From positions 284,188 to 348,187 of the forward strand of contig CAJUCE010000001.1 in assembly GCA_910584865.1 (NCBI GenBank): 64,000 bases of DNA, written 5' to 3'. The notes under the pieces were generated by a model. The model had not been told where the DNA came from, made no database searches, and was given only the letters and a program-made list of their open reading frames with translations. Below, one piece after another: positions 25,401 to 34,120 of this stretch. The position numbers and the translations under genes are program-made. Positions within the stretch are counted from its first letter, which is position 1; each line of letters opens with the position of its first letter. Origin of the DNA: an uncultured Acetatifactor sp. GTDB lineage: Bacteria; Bacillota; Clostridia; Lachnospirales; Lachnospiraceae.

Positions 25401-28400
25401 CAAGTAGACAAGATGAACAGGATTTACTGGTTATTTAGAGGAATCACACAGGATGATCTCGGTTCTATAACAGGATTGTATTACCTGCCCAATAACACAA
25501 CTGAATATAATAAACAACCGCTAACGTCTTTGGGCAATTCATATATAGTTGAATTTGACCCTAGTAATGGATCGGCGCCTCAGAAACGTATATCGGTTTC
25601 CGTACAATTGTCTGAAGGAAGTGAGGCTGCTGCCGTCAATTTGCCGGGGAATAATGATTTTGGGAAAGAATTCGACTTTAGTACAGATGAAAACAATCCT
25701 CAGAAAAAGACTGTGCAATATCCAGGGAATCGTCCTGAAAGGAAATTAGTCGGTTGGTATAACATTGCAGACATGACCTATTATGATGTGGAGGAAGGTG
25801 CAGCCATCGCTACAGTCGATCCAAAGAAAAATAATGTTTTTTACGCGGATTGGGTAGAGAACAGTTATGACTTTCATACAGAAGGGATATCCACTGTGGA
25901 GATGGGGGAAAAAGAGGAGATTTCCAAGACATTTATTAAGACAAGAATCATTGATTATAATGAACTTTTCAATGTTTACAGCTCTAGTGTTACGAAAGAT
26001 ACACTTGTCGAGAATTGGTCAGATACAGGAAGCTTTCAGCCTTTTGGATGGGATAATGTATCTGCAGTTCGCAAGTTGGTAGGAGGTGGGACTGATAATT
26101 ATAAGAGTATGCTCTTTCTAAAAGGCGGTACCGAAGCACCGGTCTCTCTTGTATTTCCGTCTGATAGAAAAATCTGGAATAATTCTCAGGATGCTTTTTT
26201 TAACGGACTCTCAAACGAAAAGGTACTTCAGTATTTATTTCCCAAAGGAGAGTCCAACAATAATGCATTAGGCGTTCACTTTGTGGGATATGGGGATTAT
26301 CTGTATCAGTATAATGAAGACACTGGCTATTATGAATATAAGAGCAGCAATAATGCAGTTTCTTATCAGAAATCGGATGCCCGCTTTTATGTATATAACG
26401 GGACAGAAATGATTGAAAATGTAAATGGTAAAAATACCTCTTTTCTGCCGTTTAACACGTATAAGGCAGAGCAGGGAGCGGCGGATAACGGAAATATTAA
26501 TTACCACTTTGGAATGTGTACGGAGGTTCAATTTTATTTACCTGCAGCGCCAGGGTATACAACAGAGCAAAACGGAACAACTGTGTCGAACCAGATTACA
26601 GGAGGAGACGGTAAGCCTCGAAATATGATCTTCAATTTTTCCGGCGATGATGATGTCTGGGTTTTTGTGGATGATGAATTGATTTTGGATATGGGCGGTG
26701 TTCATGGGGCGTTAAAGGGATCAATAGATTTCAGTACCGGAGCTGTTACAAAATCATCGATACACGCGAGTAGCAGTCCTAATGTAGTCACAAATATAAA
26801 GGATAAGATTGGCGCAGGAGCGCATACGCTGAAGGTATATTACATGGAAAGAGGTGCGGGTTTATCAAATTGTGAGATATCGTTTAATATCCTTCCGCGC
26901 TATATGATTGTAGAACCTGAAGCAGATACCGTAACAGTCAGAAAGGAATGGGTAGAACCGGATTATATAGCAACACCTGATTCGGTAACGGTTCAATTAT
27001 ATCAGGATGGCAAAGCATATGGAGATCCCGTTGTCCTGAAGGCTGATGCAGATGAAGATAAAAGCTGGCGTCATACATGGAGCGGTTTGGAAACAAAGAA
27101 GACCTACACTGTGCAGGAAGTGGATGTGCCCGGGTATGAGTCAAGTATTAATTGGGAGTCCGGACAGGATTTTAAGTATTGGGCCCATGCGTCTACTCTG
27201 GCAGACACACCTGAAAAGCCGGATGAAAATATTATAGTGATTTTAAATCAGGACAGCAATAATCCTGTTGCATTGTCTGTTGGTGAGAATAACGAACTTT
27301 CTCTCAGCGGGACATCAGTTCGGCTCAGCAACAATGTTTTGGTTCCGGAAAGCTTGACGGATGCAGTGAAGTGGAAAGTGGAAAAGTCCAGAGACGGTTA
27401 TACCTTATGTAATTTGCAGGCTGGGAAGTATTTGACAATTGGAGAAAAAGGCATTTCTTTATCGCAGACTGCAGGGAACGAGCAAATTTTTAAGTTAGTC
27501 GCGGATGAGGCTTATAAAGGGCTTGTAGATTCAGAAGGAAAGCGAAAGGTTGTTTACCAAGAAGGCGGATTTAAAGGGGAATCTGTGAATGGCAATACTG
27601 ATACTGTACGTGTTTTCCGATATCATACGGTTAGCTCTATAGTTAGGAATTACACCATTACAAATACCTATCTGCCGACGATTACAATTCAGAAGGCAGA
27701 CAGCAAGGTGTCCAGTAAACTATTATCGGGAGCGCAGTTCAGACTCACACGTAAGGTTCAGGAGACGCGGACCGCGGATGAAGAGGGGAAATCTGGTGAA
27801 TCCGTGACGAAATATAGCTATTACAACGGCTCAGAGTGGATAAATGTAGATCAGGAATCCGATCTTAAGGGAGCTGCAGCATTAGCTGCAATATTGACAA
27901 TAGAAAAGGAGATAAGGCTTGATAATCTGTTAAATGGTGTCTATACATTAACGGAGGTGACAGCACCTGTCGATTACATGCTGCCAGAGAAGGAGGAAGA
28001 CCGAAAGATTGAATTTGTTGTCAGCGGAGGGAAGATTTCTGAAGTAAGATGCGGTAGCTTTGGCGGTTCTGCCGATAGCGGGGAATCAGCGAATGAGCTT
28101 GCAATAGCTCAAATCAAAGAAGGATCCGGCGGCTTGATTCTGCTTGTCAGAAATGAAAAGATACCCCGGACGACGGCAAATGTAAGGTTTGTAAAATATG
28201 GAACGGGAACCAGTGAAGGTAAGCTGCTGGCGGGTGCACAGTTCGAACTATATAAAGAGGATAAGGATGGAACTTTCCTTATTAGAAACGGCGAAATTAT
28301 TTCGACTGAAGGGAGTGCCATAACAGATACGGATATTGTGGTATCTGCGATAACTGGTCCTCACGAGTCAGGAGAGGATGGGATCTTTTATACTGACAAT

Positions 28401-28778
28401 GAAATGGCGGGAACATATTATGTGAAGGAACTGAAAGCGCCGGACGGATATAACAGATTGAACGGCTTGGCAAAAATTTCTGTAGGAGAAGACGGCACTG
28501 TTGCCGCATATGTTTATACTTCAAGCGGCAAGTGGGAGCCTTCTGAGATGGTGGTTTCCATGGATATTACCGCTCAGATTCCTAATGCGGATAAAGCAAC
28601 TCAAAAGTATTATGAGGTAAAAATCAATAATATTCCCGGCTTTGAATTACCTGAAACCGGAAGCCTGGGAACCAAACCGTTTACAATCGGGGGAGCGATG
28701 CTGATTACGGCAACCGCGATCCTGATGTATGGATACAGCATGAGGCGCAGAAAAAGTGAAAGGAGGTTAAAGAAATAG
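22440..28778 (+). CDS. Giant LPETG-anchored adhesin / tip pilin
   Basis: The protein has 2112 residues. A helix at about 22-40 acts as the export signal. Residues about 60-370 contain 14 HxH...C modules (GHTHTESCY...L.CE), a Cys/His repeat likely to bind metal or cross-link. A long Glu/Ala/Thr/Pro-rich low-complexity region follows (to about 680). A fibro-slime/PA14-like domain (DDDVWVFVDDELILDMGGVHG) lies near 1400, then a Cna-B domain (VTVRKEWVEPDY) and two SpaA-like domains (LLSGAQFRL, LLAGAQFELY). The end is LPETG, a helix and basic residues, a sortase substrate. It is probably the tip adhesin. The second half is AT-richer than the first. Confidence 0.92.
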   Translation: MESLKKQAAKLLGEQKKYRRWLTIFLGLAIVVTLGTVAALKMNGQALSHKQKVLKCALELHEHTEECYESDPESGEKTLICGYADYAVHTHNDDCYDGDGELVCQLDEVEAHIHEESCYEEEQVLICELQESKGHVHTDSCKALICEKEESKGHKHTDSCKVLTCEKTEGQGHTHTESCRKLICEKAETEGHQHTDACRTMTRGDLICENTEEGHEHTDDCYQQTENITCGLEEAEGHTHTDACYDAHGCGLEEAEGHTHTESCYDPHGCKLEEGEGHTHTESCYDPHACKLEEGEGHTHTEKCYETVKTVICGKLELHTHITAEEAEEGEESCYDTEGKLICKIPELKEHVHGEDCFETMELTKEEVEAMKNSSAESEEGNTDASGDGEEDSTKASGDGEEDNAKASGAAKDDNAGTESAEGGETDKAGENAANNGNTPEDGDVAADGMFRKVFEDEHMKVVAEYDSAAGIPEEAELFAEPEGKDGTPDSAGTASGTTTPETESDAGVEAPEAGSGLEAPEAESGAGTPGAENNAEIPEAKNSAETPEAESGVETPEAENGSETQGADSGSNDSQAEETVPDAAAPTTETESPQARKNTSGVIVPESKIAFGVQSRIETVSEIKTPESATASESGADTESAGNAKGVADTGSDAAAESGTTAAQEEKADQSQAAEKVTEEITYRFGFRVNGEEITPKGTVTFTVWNLDEEDSEPETIVYSAGDNLESLKVTLRKVAEQVKSAECRRVYEDEEIRVIAEYELTAEIPDEAKLIVEKITDEEHFQECEAELQTHLGNDEATMDMLLKIGFYIGDEEIEPKDTVSISIQFLNNDSIAEGDPINIIHFAKDKTEVLSGSDIDEEGTTTFVTDSFSDFGIMNMQAAAEISGLFGVSIAQQNKRIPIYEKDGNDWLEVSLSPLDLTSLENNLLAGITGDGYYIIVDAFTDYLTGYDASKLTVWDDETGSTPTDAKWIAYSTDKGNTITTVNVQVDKMNRIYWLFRGITQDDLGSITGLYYLPNNTTEYNKQPLTSLGNSYIVEFDPSNGSAPQKRISVSVQLSEGSEAAAVNLPGNNDFGKEFDFSTDENNPQKKTVQYPGNRPERKLVGWYNIADMTYYDVEEGAAIATVDPKKNNVFYADWVENSYDFHTEGISTVEMGEKEEISKTFIKTRIIDYNELFNVYSSSVTKDTLVENWSDTGSFQPFGWDNVSAVRKLVGGGTDNYKSMLFLKGGTEAPVSLVFPSDRKIWNNSQDAFFNGLSNEKVLQYLFPKGESNNNALGVHFVGYGDYLYQYNEDTGYYEYKSSNNAVSYQKSDARFYVYNGTEMIENVNGKNTSFLPFNTYKAEQGAADNGNINYHFGMCTEVQFYLPAAPGYTTEQNGTTVSNQITGGDGKPRNMIFNFSGDDDVWVFVDDELILDMGGVHGALKGSIDFSTGAVTKSSIHASSSPNVVTNIKDKIGAGAHTLKVYYMERGAGLSNCEISFNILPRYMIVEPEADTVTVRKEWVEPDYIATPDSVTVQLYQDGKAYGDPVVLKADADEDKSWRHTWSGLETKKTYTVQEVDVPGYESSINWESGQDFKYWAHASTLADTPEKPDENIIVILNQDSNNPVALSVGENNELSLSGTSVRLSNNVLVPESLTDAVKWKVEKSRDGYTLCNLQAGKYLTIGEKGISLSQTAGNEQIFKLVADEAYKGLVDSEGKRKVVYQEGGFKGESVNGNTDTVRVFRYHTVSSIVRNYTITNTYLPTITIQKADSKVSSKLLSGAQFRLTRKVQETRTADEEGKSGESVTKYSYYNGSEWINVDQESDLKGAAALAAILTIEKEIRLDNLLNGVYTLTEVTAPVDYMLPEKEEDRKIEFVVSGGKISEVRCGSFGGSADSGESANELAIAQIKEGSGGLILLVRNEKIPRTTANVRFVKYGTGTSEGKLLAGAQFELYKEDKDGTFLIRNGEIISTEGSAITDTDIVVSAITGPHESGEDGIFYTDNEMAGTYYVKELKAPDGYNRLNGLAKISVGEDGTVAAYVYTSSGKWEPSEMVVSMDITAQIPNADKATQKYYEVKINNIPGFELPETGSLGTKPFTIGGAMLITATAILMYGYSMRRRKSERRLKK

Positions 28779-28876
28779 GCCTCTTGAACGGCGAATAGGC
28801 AAAAGCATATCGCGACGCCGCAGCTGTTTCCGAAATATAGCAACTCAAAAACAGGAAAAGGAAAGGAAGAATGATT

Positions 28877-30472
28877 ATGAAAAAAATCAAAAGATTATTT
28901 GCTTTTGGTCTGGCACTGATAATGTGCCTGGGCATGGCAGTGACGGCTTCTGCGCAGACGGAAACGCCGAAGGAGGTTTCGGAAGATAACGCAAAGATTG
29001 TTATTAATAACGCATCTAAAGGAGAGACATATTCCGTATACAAGATTTTTGATGCAACCTATAATGAAACAACCAAGGCTTTTGCTTATACCTATGCAGG
29101 TGAGATACCGGAGAATGAATATTTTGCAAAAGCAGCCAGCGGCGCAATTACTGCGACGGAAGCGGCTATAGAAAACGGAACTACAGATAAGTTGAACGCA
29201 GATGCTGCAGAATGGCTGTATAGTAATATTGCAAATGATGATAACAAGGTAATCGAGGTTGTATCTGAAGGAGAGGCTTTAACCATTGAAGGATTGGAAT
29301 ATGGTTATTATCTTATTCATTCAAGTCTGAATGGCGGAGGAGCGCTTGCTGTAAATAGTACGAATCCTACTGCAACTATGAATGAGAAAAATACAAAAAA
29401 TCCCGGATGGGATCCTGAGCCTGAAGGAAGCGGAAAAACCGTAAAAACAGGTGATGCTGCCTATGGAGATAGTGTTAATGTAAATATTGGTGAGACAGTT
29501 ACATTCCATTTGAATATTACGACACAGAACTATGATGCAGCTGATAAGCAGATTGCAAATTATGTATTTAGTGATAATGCATTGCAGCAGCATTTCACAA
29601 ATATTCAGATTTCATCTGTAAAGGTAACAGAGCCTGGCGGAACTGTGCATACGGATAAGGACGAGACTAATCCTGTTGTATATAGCGGTGTGAATGGAAC
29701 ATTCCCTATTACAGTAGAATGGGTGGATGATACAAATGCAAGCAAATATAAAGCTAATTCTAAGTTACAGATTGAATATACTGCTGAATTAGCTGTTGAC
29801 GCTACTATCGATGGAAACGGAAATACCAATACGGCTACATTTACTTACAACACGGTAGATCCTGATGGTGGAAACCCGAAACCATCAACGTTTACAGAAA
29901 CTGATACGGCAACTGTATATACTTATGCGATGGCGTTTGTGAAAGTGAATGACAAAGGTACAGCTTTAAGCGGGGCTACTTTTACGCTTCCGTTCAGTGT
30001 GATTCCTGCCAGCCAGGATGCAGGTAATAATGTTTATACAGTTGTGAAAGAAGGAACTGAAGGAGCTGTTAAAGAGGTTATTACAGGTGATGATGGCGTT
30101 ATCATAATCAAAGGTGTTAAGAACGGAACGTATAATATTCAGGAGAAAGAAGCGCCTCAAGGCTATAACAAAATCGTTGGAGATATTGAGGTTACGGCAA
30201 CCAAGACCGGTGAAGAGACAACTAAGACAGCAATTACAGTGTATTTGGATGAAGATGGAAATGTAACTGAGACGGTGACAGAAACAACCGTAGTTTTTGA
30301 AGAAAATGATATTCCTGTAGCAAAGCATGCAGTTGTTGTTAATAAGACCGGTTCCCTCCTTCCCTCCACCGGCGGCATCGGTACCACGATCTTCTACGTG
30401 GTAGGCGGCGTTCTGGTAGCAGGCGCAGGCATCCTTCTGATCACCAAGAAGCGCATGAAGAAAGAGCAGTAA
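28877..30472 (+). CDS. SpaA-type backbone pilin, LPSTG anchored
   Basis: This is a major pilin of 531 residues from ATG 28877, chosen over 28871 because GGAAAGGAAG then has normal spacing. A signal peptide ends at ASA/QT. An isopeptide-forming fimbrial domain follows (YSVYKIFDATYN near 55, a D1-like fold), with Cna-like repeats (AFVKVNDKGTALSGATFTLPF) and YNIQEKEAPQGYN. LPSTGG, a helix and KKRMKKEQ end the protein. The adjacent class C sortase would polymerise it through a Lys, probably in the VVVNKTGS or earlier pilin-like motif. The coding is AT-rich until the anchor, where composition shifts sharply to GC-rich. Confidence 0.92.
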   Translation: MKKIKRLFAFGLALIMCLGMAVTASAQTETPKEVSEDNAKIVINNASKGETYSVYKIFDATYNETTKAFAYTYAGEIPENEYFAKAASGAITATEAAIENGTTDKLNADAAEWLYSNIANDDNKVIEVVSEGEALTIEGLEYGYYLIHSSLNGGGALAVNSTNPTATMNEKNTKNPGWDPEPEGSGKTVKTGDAAYGDSVNVNIGETVTFHLNITTQNYDAADKQIANYVFSDNALQQHFTNIQISSVKVTEPGGTVHTDKDETNPVVYSGVNGTFPITVEWVDDTNASKYKANSKLQIEYTAELAVDATIDGNGNTNTATFTYNTVDPDGGNPKPSTFTETDTATVYTYAMAFVKVNDKGTALSGATFTLPFSVIPASQDAGNNVYTVVKEGTEGAVKEVITGDDGVIIIKGVKNGTYNIQEKEAPQGYNKIVGDIEVTATKTGEETTKTAITVYLDEDGNVTETVTETTVVFEENDIPVAKHAVVVNKTGSLLPSTGGIGTTIFYVVGGVLVAGAGILLITKKRMKKEQ

Positions 30473-30528
30473 AAAGCACAGGAAATACGTAATTCCGCAT
30501 AAAAAGTGAAACACAAATGAATTCCTAC

Positions 30529-30554
30529 GCCGGGGACGGTTCTATGTCCCCGGC
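30529..30554 (+). other. Intercistronic hairpin between pilin and sortase
   Basis: GCCGGGGAC (30529-30537) and GTCCCCGGC (30546-30554) form a perfect 9-bp stem without a U-run. It probably stabilises the abundant pilin mRNA or limits sortase expression. It argues against translation of the sortase from the ATG at 30517. Confidence 0.7.
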
Positions 30555-30666
30555 ACCCATAAAAATAAATTACATGCCGCATCAGCTGACACCTTCCCGC
30601 GGTGTGCGGCGAGCAACGGAAATCCATTTCCCAGGAGGTTCCGGCCAACGTCAGCAGAATCCGAAA

Positions 30667-31602
30667 ATGGTAATAAGGAAGAGAAGCATTTCAAGGAAAA
30701 ACGTGAGCGAAGAAGCAGAAAAAAAGGAAAAAAGAAAAAAGAAGAAAAAGCGTGTATCCCTTTCAAACATCATACTGACAGTGGTTCTGTTGGCGGGTGT
30801 GGGGGTCATGCTCTATCCCACGGTCAGCGACTGGTGGAATTCCAGGCACGCCAGCCAGGCCATCGCCAATTACGTGGAGGCGGTAACCGGCATGGACCCG
30901 GAGATTCGGGATACAATGCTGGAAGCTGCCAGGCAGTACAATGCGTCCCTGTCCACAGGCGTTCATTTTAAGCTCACAGACGAGGAATATGCGGAGTATG
31001 AGAGCCTGCTGGACCTGACAGGAACCGGAATCATGGGTTATATTCAGATTCCTTCCATCAATGTGAATCTGCCGGTATATCACGGAACGGAGGAATCTGT
31101 TCTCCAGGTGGCAGTGGGACATATCGCAGGTTCCTCTCTGCCGGTAGGCGGGGAAGGCTCCCACTGTGTAGTATCAGGGCACCGGGGCCTGCCCACGGCC
31201 AGACTTTTTACCGATCTGGATGACCTGGAAGAAGGGGATCTCTTCCTGATGAACATTCTGGAAGAGACATTGACCTACGAAATAGACCAGATCAGGATCG
31301 TTCTTCCGGAGGAAGTGGATGATCTGGCCATCGTAGCGGGTAAGGATTATTGTACGCTGGTTACCTGTACTCCTTATGGAATCAATACACACCGCATGCT
31401 GGTAAGGGGACACCGCATTGACAATATGGATGACAATGTAGTAATCGTCACGGCGGACGCGGTGAAAATCCCCACATACTACGTGATCCCGGCAGTGGGA
31501 ATTCCTTTGTTATTTATCGCATTAGTAATCATGCTGGCCTGCTCCGGACGCAGAAAACCGAAACGCACCCAGCAGGAGTTACTGGATGATTTGAAGAAGT
31601 AG
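30667..31602 (+). CDS. srtC: Class C pilus sortase
   Basis: This membrane transpeptidase joins pilin subunits. From ATG 30667 it has 311 residues, normal for class C; the frame is open upstream to 30517 but crosses a strong hairpin. A basic N-terminus and helix (NIILTVVLLAGVGVMLYP) precede the catalytic domain. Catalytic residues are H172 (VVSGHRGLP), C234 (LVTCTPYG) and R243 (THRMLVRG). NLPVYHGT and GSSLPVGG are class C signatures, and a second C-terminal helix is present. No DPW/DPF-type lid motif is obvious, although DWW occurs near 55-57. It follows the adhesin and pilin it would act on. Confidence 0.93.
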   Translation: MVIRKRSISRKNVSEEAEKKEKRKKKKKRVSLSNIILTVVLLAGVGVMLYPTVSDWWNSRHASQAIANYVEAVTGMDPEIRDTMLEAARQYNASLSTGVHFKLTDEEYAEYESLLDLTGTGIMGYIQIPSINVNLPVYHGTEESVLQVAVGHIAGSSLPVGGEGSHCVVSGHRGLPTARLFTDLDDLEEGDLFLMNILEETLTYEIDQIRIVLPEEVDDLAIVAGKDYCTLVTCTPYGINTHRMLVRGHRIDNMDDNVVIVTADAVKIPTYYVIPAVGIPLLFIALVIMLACSGRRKPKRTQQELLDDLKK

Positions 31603-31617
31603 AAGAAAGCGGAACTG

Positions 31618-31948
31618 GAAAACAGCGTGATCTCGAACCAGAGCCCGGAGAAGTTACAGACGCAAGAGTTTGGCGGCCGGAAAGTCTCTGCGGGACATGG
31701 CTCTGTCGCGGGATTACGCGGAACTAAAAAACAGCGTAATCCCGAGCCAGAGCCCAGAGAGTTTACGGACGCATGGGTTTAGCGGCCGGAAAGTCTCTGC
31801 GGGACATGGCTCTGTCGCGGGATTACGCGGAACTAAAAAACAGCGTAATCCCGAGCCAGAGCCCAGAGAGTTTACGGACGCATGGGTTTAGCGGCCGGAA
31901 ACTCTCTGCCGGACATGGCTCTGGTTCGGGATTACGCGGAACTGGAAT
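31618..31948 (+). repeat. Structured leader repeat array B (family 1), 3 units
   Basis: Three units of exactly 109 bp carry the core CGGACGCATGGGTTTAGCGG. Outer arms CGTAATCCCG and CGGGATTACG pair, then CCAGAGCC with GGCTCTGG, and CAGAGAG with CTCTCTG. Units are linked by GCGGAACTAAAAAACAGC. The last unit ends GGAACTGGAATAGGAGG, the ribosome site of the gene at 31963. Units 2 and 3 are almost identical; unit 1 has diverged. Confidence 0.88.
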
Positions 31949-31962
31949 AGGAGGAAACATCC

Positions 31963-33282
31963 ATGAGAAGAAAATGGCAGAACCGGAAGGGGCGCACAGG
32001 CCGGATCCTGTGTCCGCTGACGGCATTTGCAGTCACTGCCGCCTTTGTGATCGGGACTCCTCCCTTAAGCGGGGAGGCATGGGCAGTGGAGCTGGACAGA
32101 GGCTGTGCGATTCAGGTGACTCCGGTGGAAGAAGGGGGAAATCCGGCGGAAGGGCAGCCGGGAGAGAAAGTGGATATAGCCATTGATCTGTATCTGGTGG
32201 CGGAGGCCCGGGAGGTTGACGGCTATGATACCTATGATTACCTGATAGGAATGGATTCCCCCTATTATGCCGCGGCTATGGCTTATGTGCAGTCAGGGGA
32301 AGGCCAGGGTTGGGAATATGAGCAGGATGCGCAGGGACTGATTTTCCGGTACAGCCCGGCACAGGAAGCGGAAGGTACAGGCTGGGAAGGCCTGGCCCGG
32401 GAGGTGGCAGCAGTCGTTTTGCGCGGGGAGGCAGAAATCCCGACTGCGGCAGCCGGAGCGGCAGGCGAGAGGATCGCGGATTTGAGCCCGGGACTATATC
32501 TGGTGGTTGCCCGGGGCAGCGCCCTGACTGAAAAGGAAGAATATGTGACGGAGCTGGACACGGAAACCGGTGACCGGGAGCTTGCTACAATCGCCTATAC
32601 GGCAGGGCAGCTCTATCAGTTCATGCCCCAGCTGGTATCCGTTCCCGGGAAGGAGCCGGAGAACGGCAGTATCACTACGGCAGGCCAGGGAGAATGGCTG
32701 TATGAATTGTTGGGTGTGGAGCTGAAGCCCATTGTAGGCCCCAGGTATGCGTCTCTGGAGATCGTGAAGAGCCTTGGCAGCTATGACATGCCGGCTACCT
32801 TTGTCTTTCAGGTGGAAGCCGTACAGGGGGAGCAGAATGTATACAGCGATGTAGTAAGCATTTCCTTTGACGGAAATTCCGGCGAGGCAAAGTCCGTATT
32901 GCTGGAAGAGAAGATTCCGGCAGGAGCCCAGGTAAGCGTGACAGAGGTATATTCCGGTGCCGGGTATGAGTTGTCGGGCCTTGCCGTCAGCGCAGAGGGA
33001 ATTCCCCAGGAAGCCCTCTCTTATACCGTGGATTCCGGGACAGGGCAGGCGGTGATCGCATCCATTCCTTCCGGCAGCGGCGGCACAGGCGCGGCCGCAA
33101 GGGTTACTTTTACAAATGAACCCAACGGTTCAGGTAACAACGGAGGCGCCATCACAAACCATTTCGAGCGAAGCGGAGCAGATGCGGATTGGAACTGGAA
33201 TCAGTATCGGTATGACGCGGCCTCCGGAAGCTGGGGCTGGAATTCCGGTCTCCCGGCGGTCACGGATACGACAGTCAGATAA
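31963..33282 (+). CDS. Secreted pilus-locus protein with Cna-like domain
   Basis: The protein has 439 residues. A signal peptide ends near GEAWA/VE. The N-terminal half resembles the pilin-type fold that precedes sortase-assembled pilins (DIAIDLYLVAEARE, LSPGLYLVVARGS). The second half begins YASLEIVKSLGSYDMPATF, a DUF7601/Cna-like beta domain (VSISFDGNSGEAKSVLLEEKIPAG, VTFTNEP). There is no LPXTG motif or C-terminal helix, so it is probably a free or accessory subunit; the Trp-rich tail WNWNQYRYD is odd. Exact role unknown. Repeat arrays flank it on both sides. Confidence 0.75.
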   Translation: MRRKWQNRKGRTGRILCPLTAFAVTAAFVIGTPPLSGEAWAVELDRGCAIQVTPVEEGGNPAEGQPGEKVDIAIDLYLVAEAREVDGYDTYDYLIGMDSPYYAAAMAYVQSGEGQGWEYEQDAQGLIFRYSPAQEAEGTGWEGLAREVAAVVLRGEAEIPTAAAGAAGERIADLSPGLYLVVARGSALTEKEEYVTELDTETGDRELATIAYTAGQLYQFMPQLVSVPGKEPENGSITTAGQGEWLYELLGVELKPIVGPRYASLEIVKSLGSYDMPATFVFQVEAVQGEQNVYSDVVSISFDGNSGEAKSVLLEEKIPAGAQVSVTEVYSGAGYELSGLAVSAEGIPQEALSYTVDSGTGQAVIASIPSGSGGTGAAARVTFTNEPNGSGNNGGAITNHFERSGADADWNWNQYRYDAASGSWGWNSGLPAVTDTTVR

Positions 33283-33520
33283 TCCGGCCGGCAAATGCGG
33301 AACCGAAAAACAGCAAGAGCCAGTCAGAGTGCCCATTGGACTTACGGGAGCAAGCACTTGGCGGCTGGAAGTCCTATGCCGGAACTTGGTACTGTGGCCG
33401 GCAAATGCGGAACTGGAAAACAGCAAGAGCCGGTCAGAGTGCCCATTGGACTTACGGACGCAAGTATTTAGCGGCCGGAATTTGGTACTGTGACTGGCGG
33501 ATGCGGAACTAAAATAGGAG
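33283..33520 (+). repeat. Structured leader repeat array C (family 1), 2 units
   Basis: Two 110-bp units start immediately after the preceding stop codon. The core is CGGACGCAAGTATTTAGCGG in the second unit and diverged in the first. The arms GCCAGTCA/TGACTGGC and AGTGCC/GGTACT pair across the second unit, and CAT-GGAC/GTCC-ATG in the first. It ends GGAACTAAAATAGGAG, the ribosome site of the gene at 33526. Confidence 0.82.
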
Positions 33521-33525
33521 ACGAG

Positions 33526-34044
33526 ATGAGGAGAAAAAACATTCTGTTGGCTGCCGCGGCATTTTCATTAACGGCCGGTGTGGTATTGACACCGGGAATC
33601 GGCAGTGCCAGCGCATATTTTACGACTTATACCGGAGCGGCGGGGGGCCGTACCCTGCAGGTGGGCAGCAATCCGGACATAGAGGAAACATTTTCCGGAT
33701 GGACCAAGACGGTGACCGTTTCCAACAGCGAGGGTTCCCGGCCTGTCTATGTGAGGGTCAGAGCCTTCAGCGGAAACGCCTATACGCTGCAGTATCGGGA
33801 TGACTCCGGCAGATGGACAGCGGGAGAGGACGGGTATTATTATTACGGCGATATCGTAAATGCCGGAGAGGTCACTGCTCCGATCAGTGTGGGAATCGAC
33901 GGGATCCCGGAGGAAGGCGGCAGCTTCAACGTGGCGGTCATCTATGAAAGCACGCCTGTCCAGTATCGGGAGGACGGAAGCGCCTATGCCGACTGGGAGA
34001 TCAGGCTGGAGACATTGGGAACCACAGACACGGTGGGCGAATAG
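33526..34044 (+). CDS. TasA-like secreted protein
   Basis: This is a 172-residue exported protein starting at ATG 33526, after TAGGAG. The signal peptide ends IGSASA, followed directly by YFTTYTGAAGG, the pattern of SipW-processed TasA/camelysin-like proteins (ASAYFTD-type). The rest is beta-rich (WTKTVTVSNSEGSRPVYVRVRAF). SipW encoded at 36738 is the probable processing enzyme. It could form a matrix fibre or minor pilus component. No anchor motif is seen. Confidence 0.75.
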   Translation: MRRKNILLAAAAFSLTAGVVLTPGIGSASAYFTTYTGAAGGRTLQVGSNPDIEETFSGWTKTVTVSNSEGSRPVYVRVRAFSGNAYTLQYRDDSGRWTAGEDGYYYYGDIVNAGEVTAPISVGIDGIPEEGGSFNVAVIYESTPVQYREDGSAYADWEIRLETLGTTDTVGE

Positions 34045-34120
34045 GACAGGGTGAGGCAAAGCCGGACGGCACGGACAGCTTTTCGGGCCGGGACAGCCGA
34101 ACTGTCAGGAAGCGAAAGGA

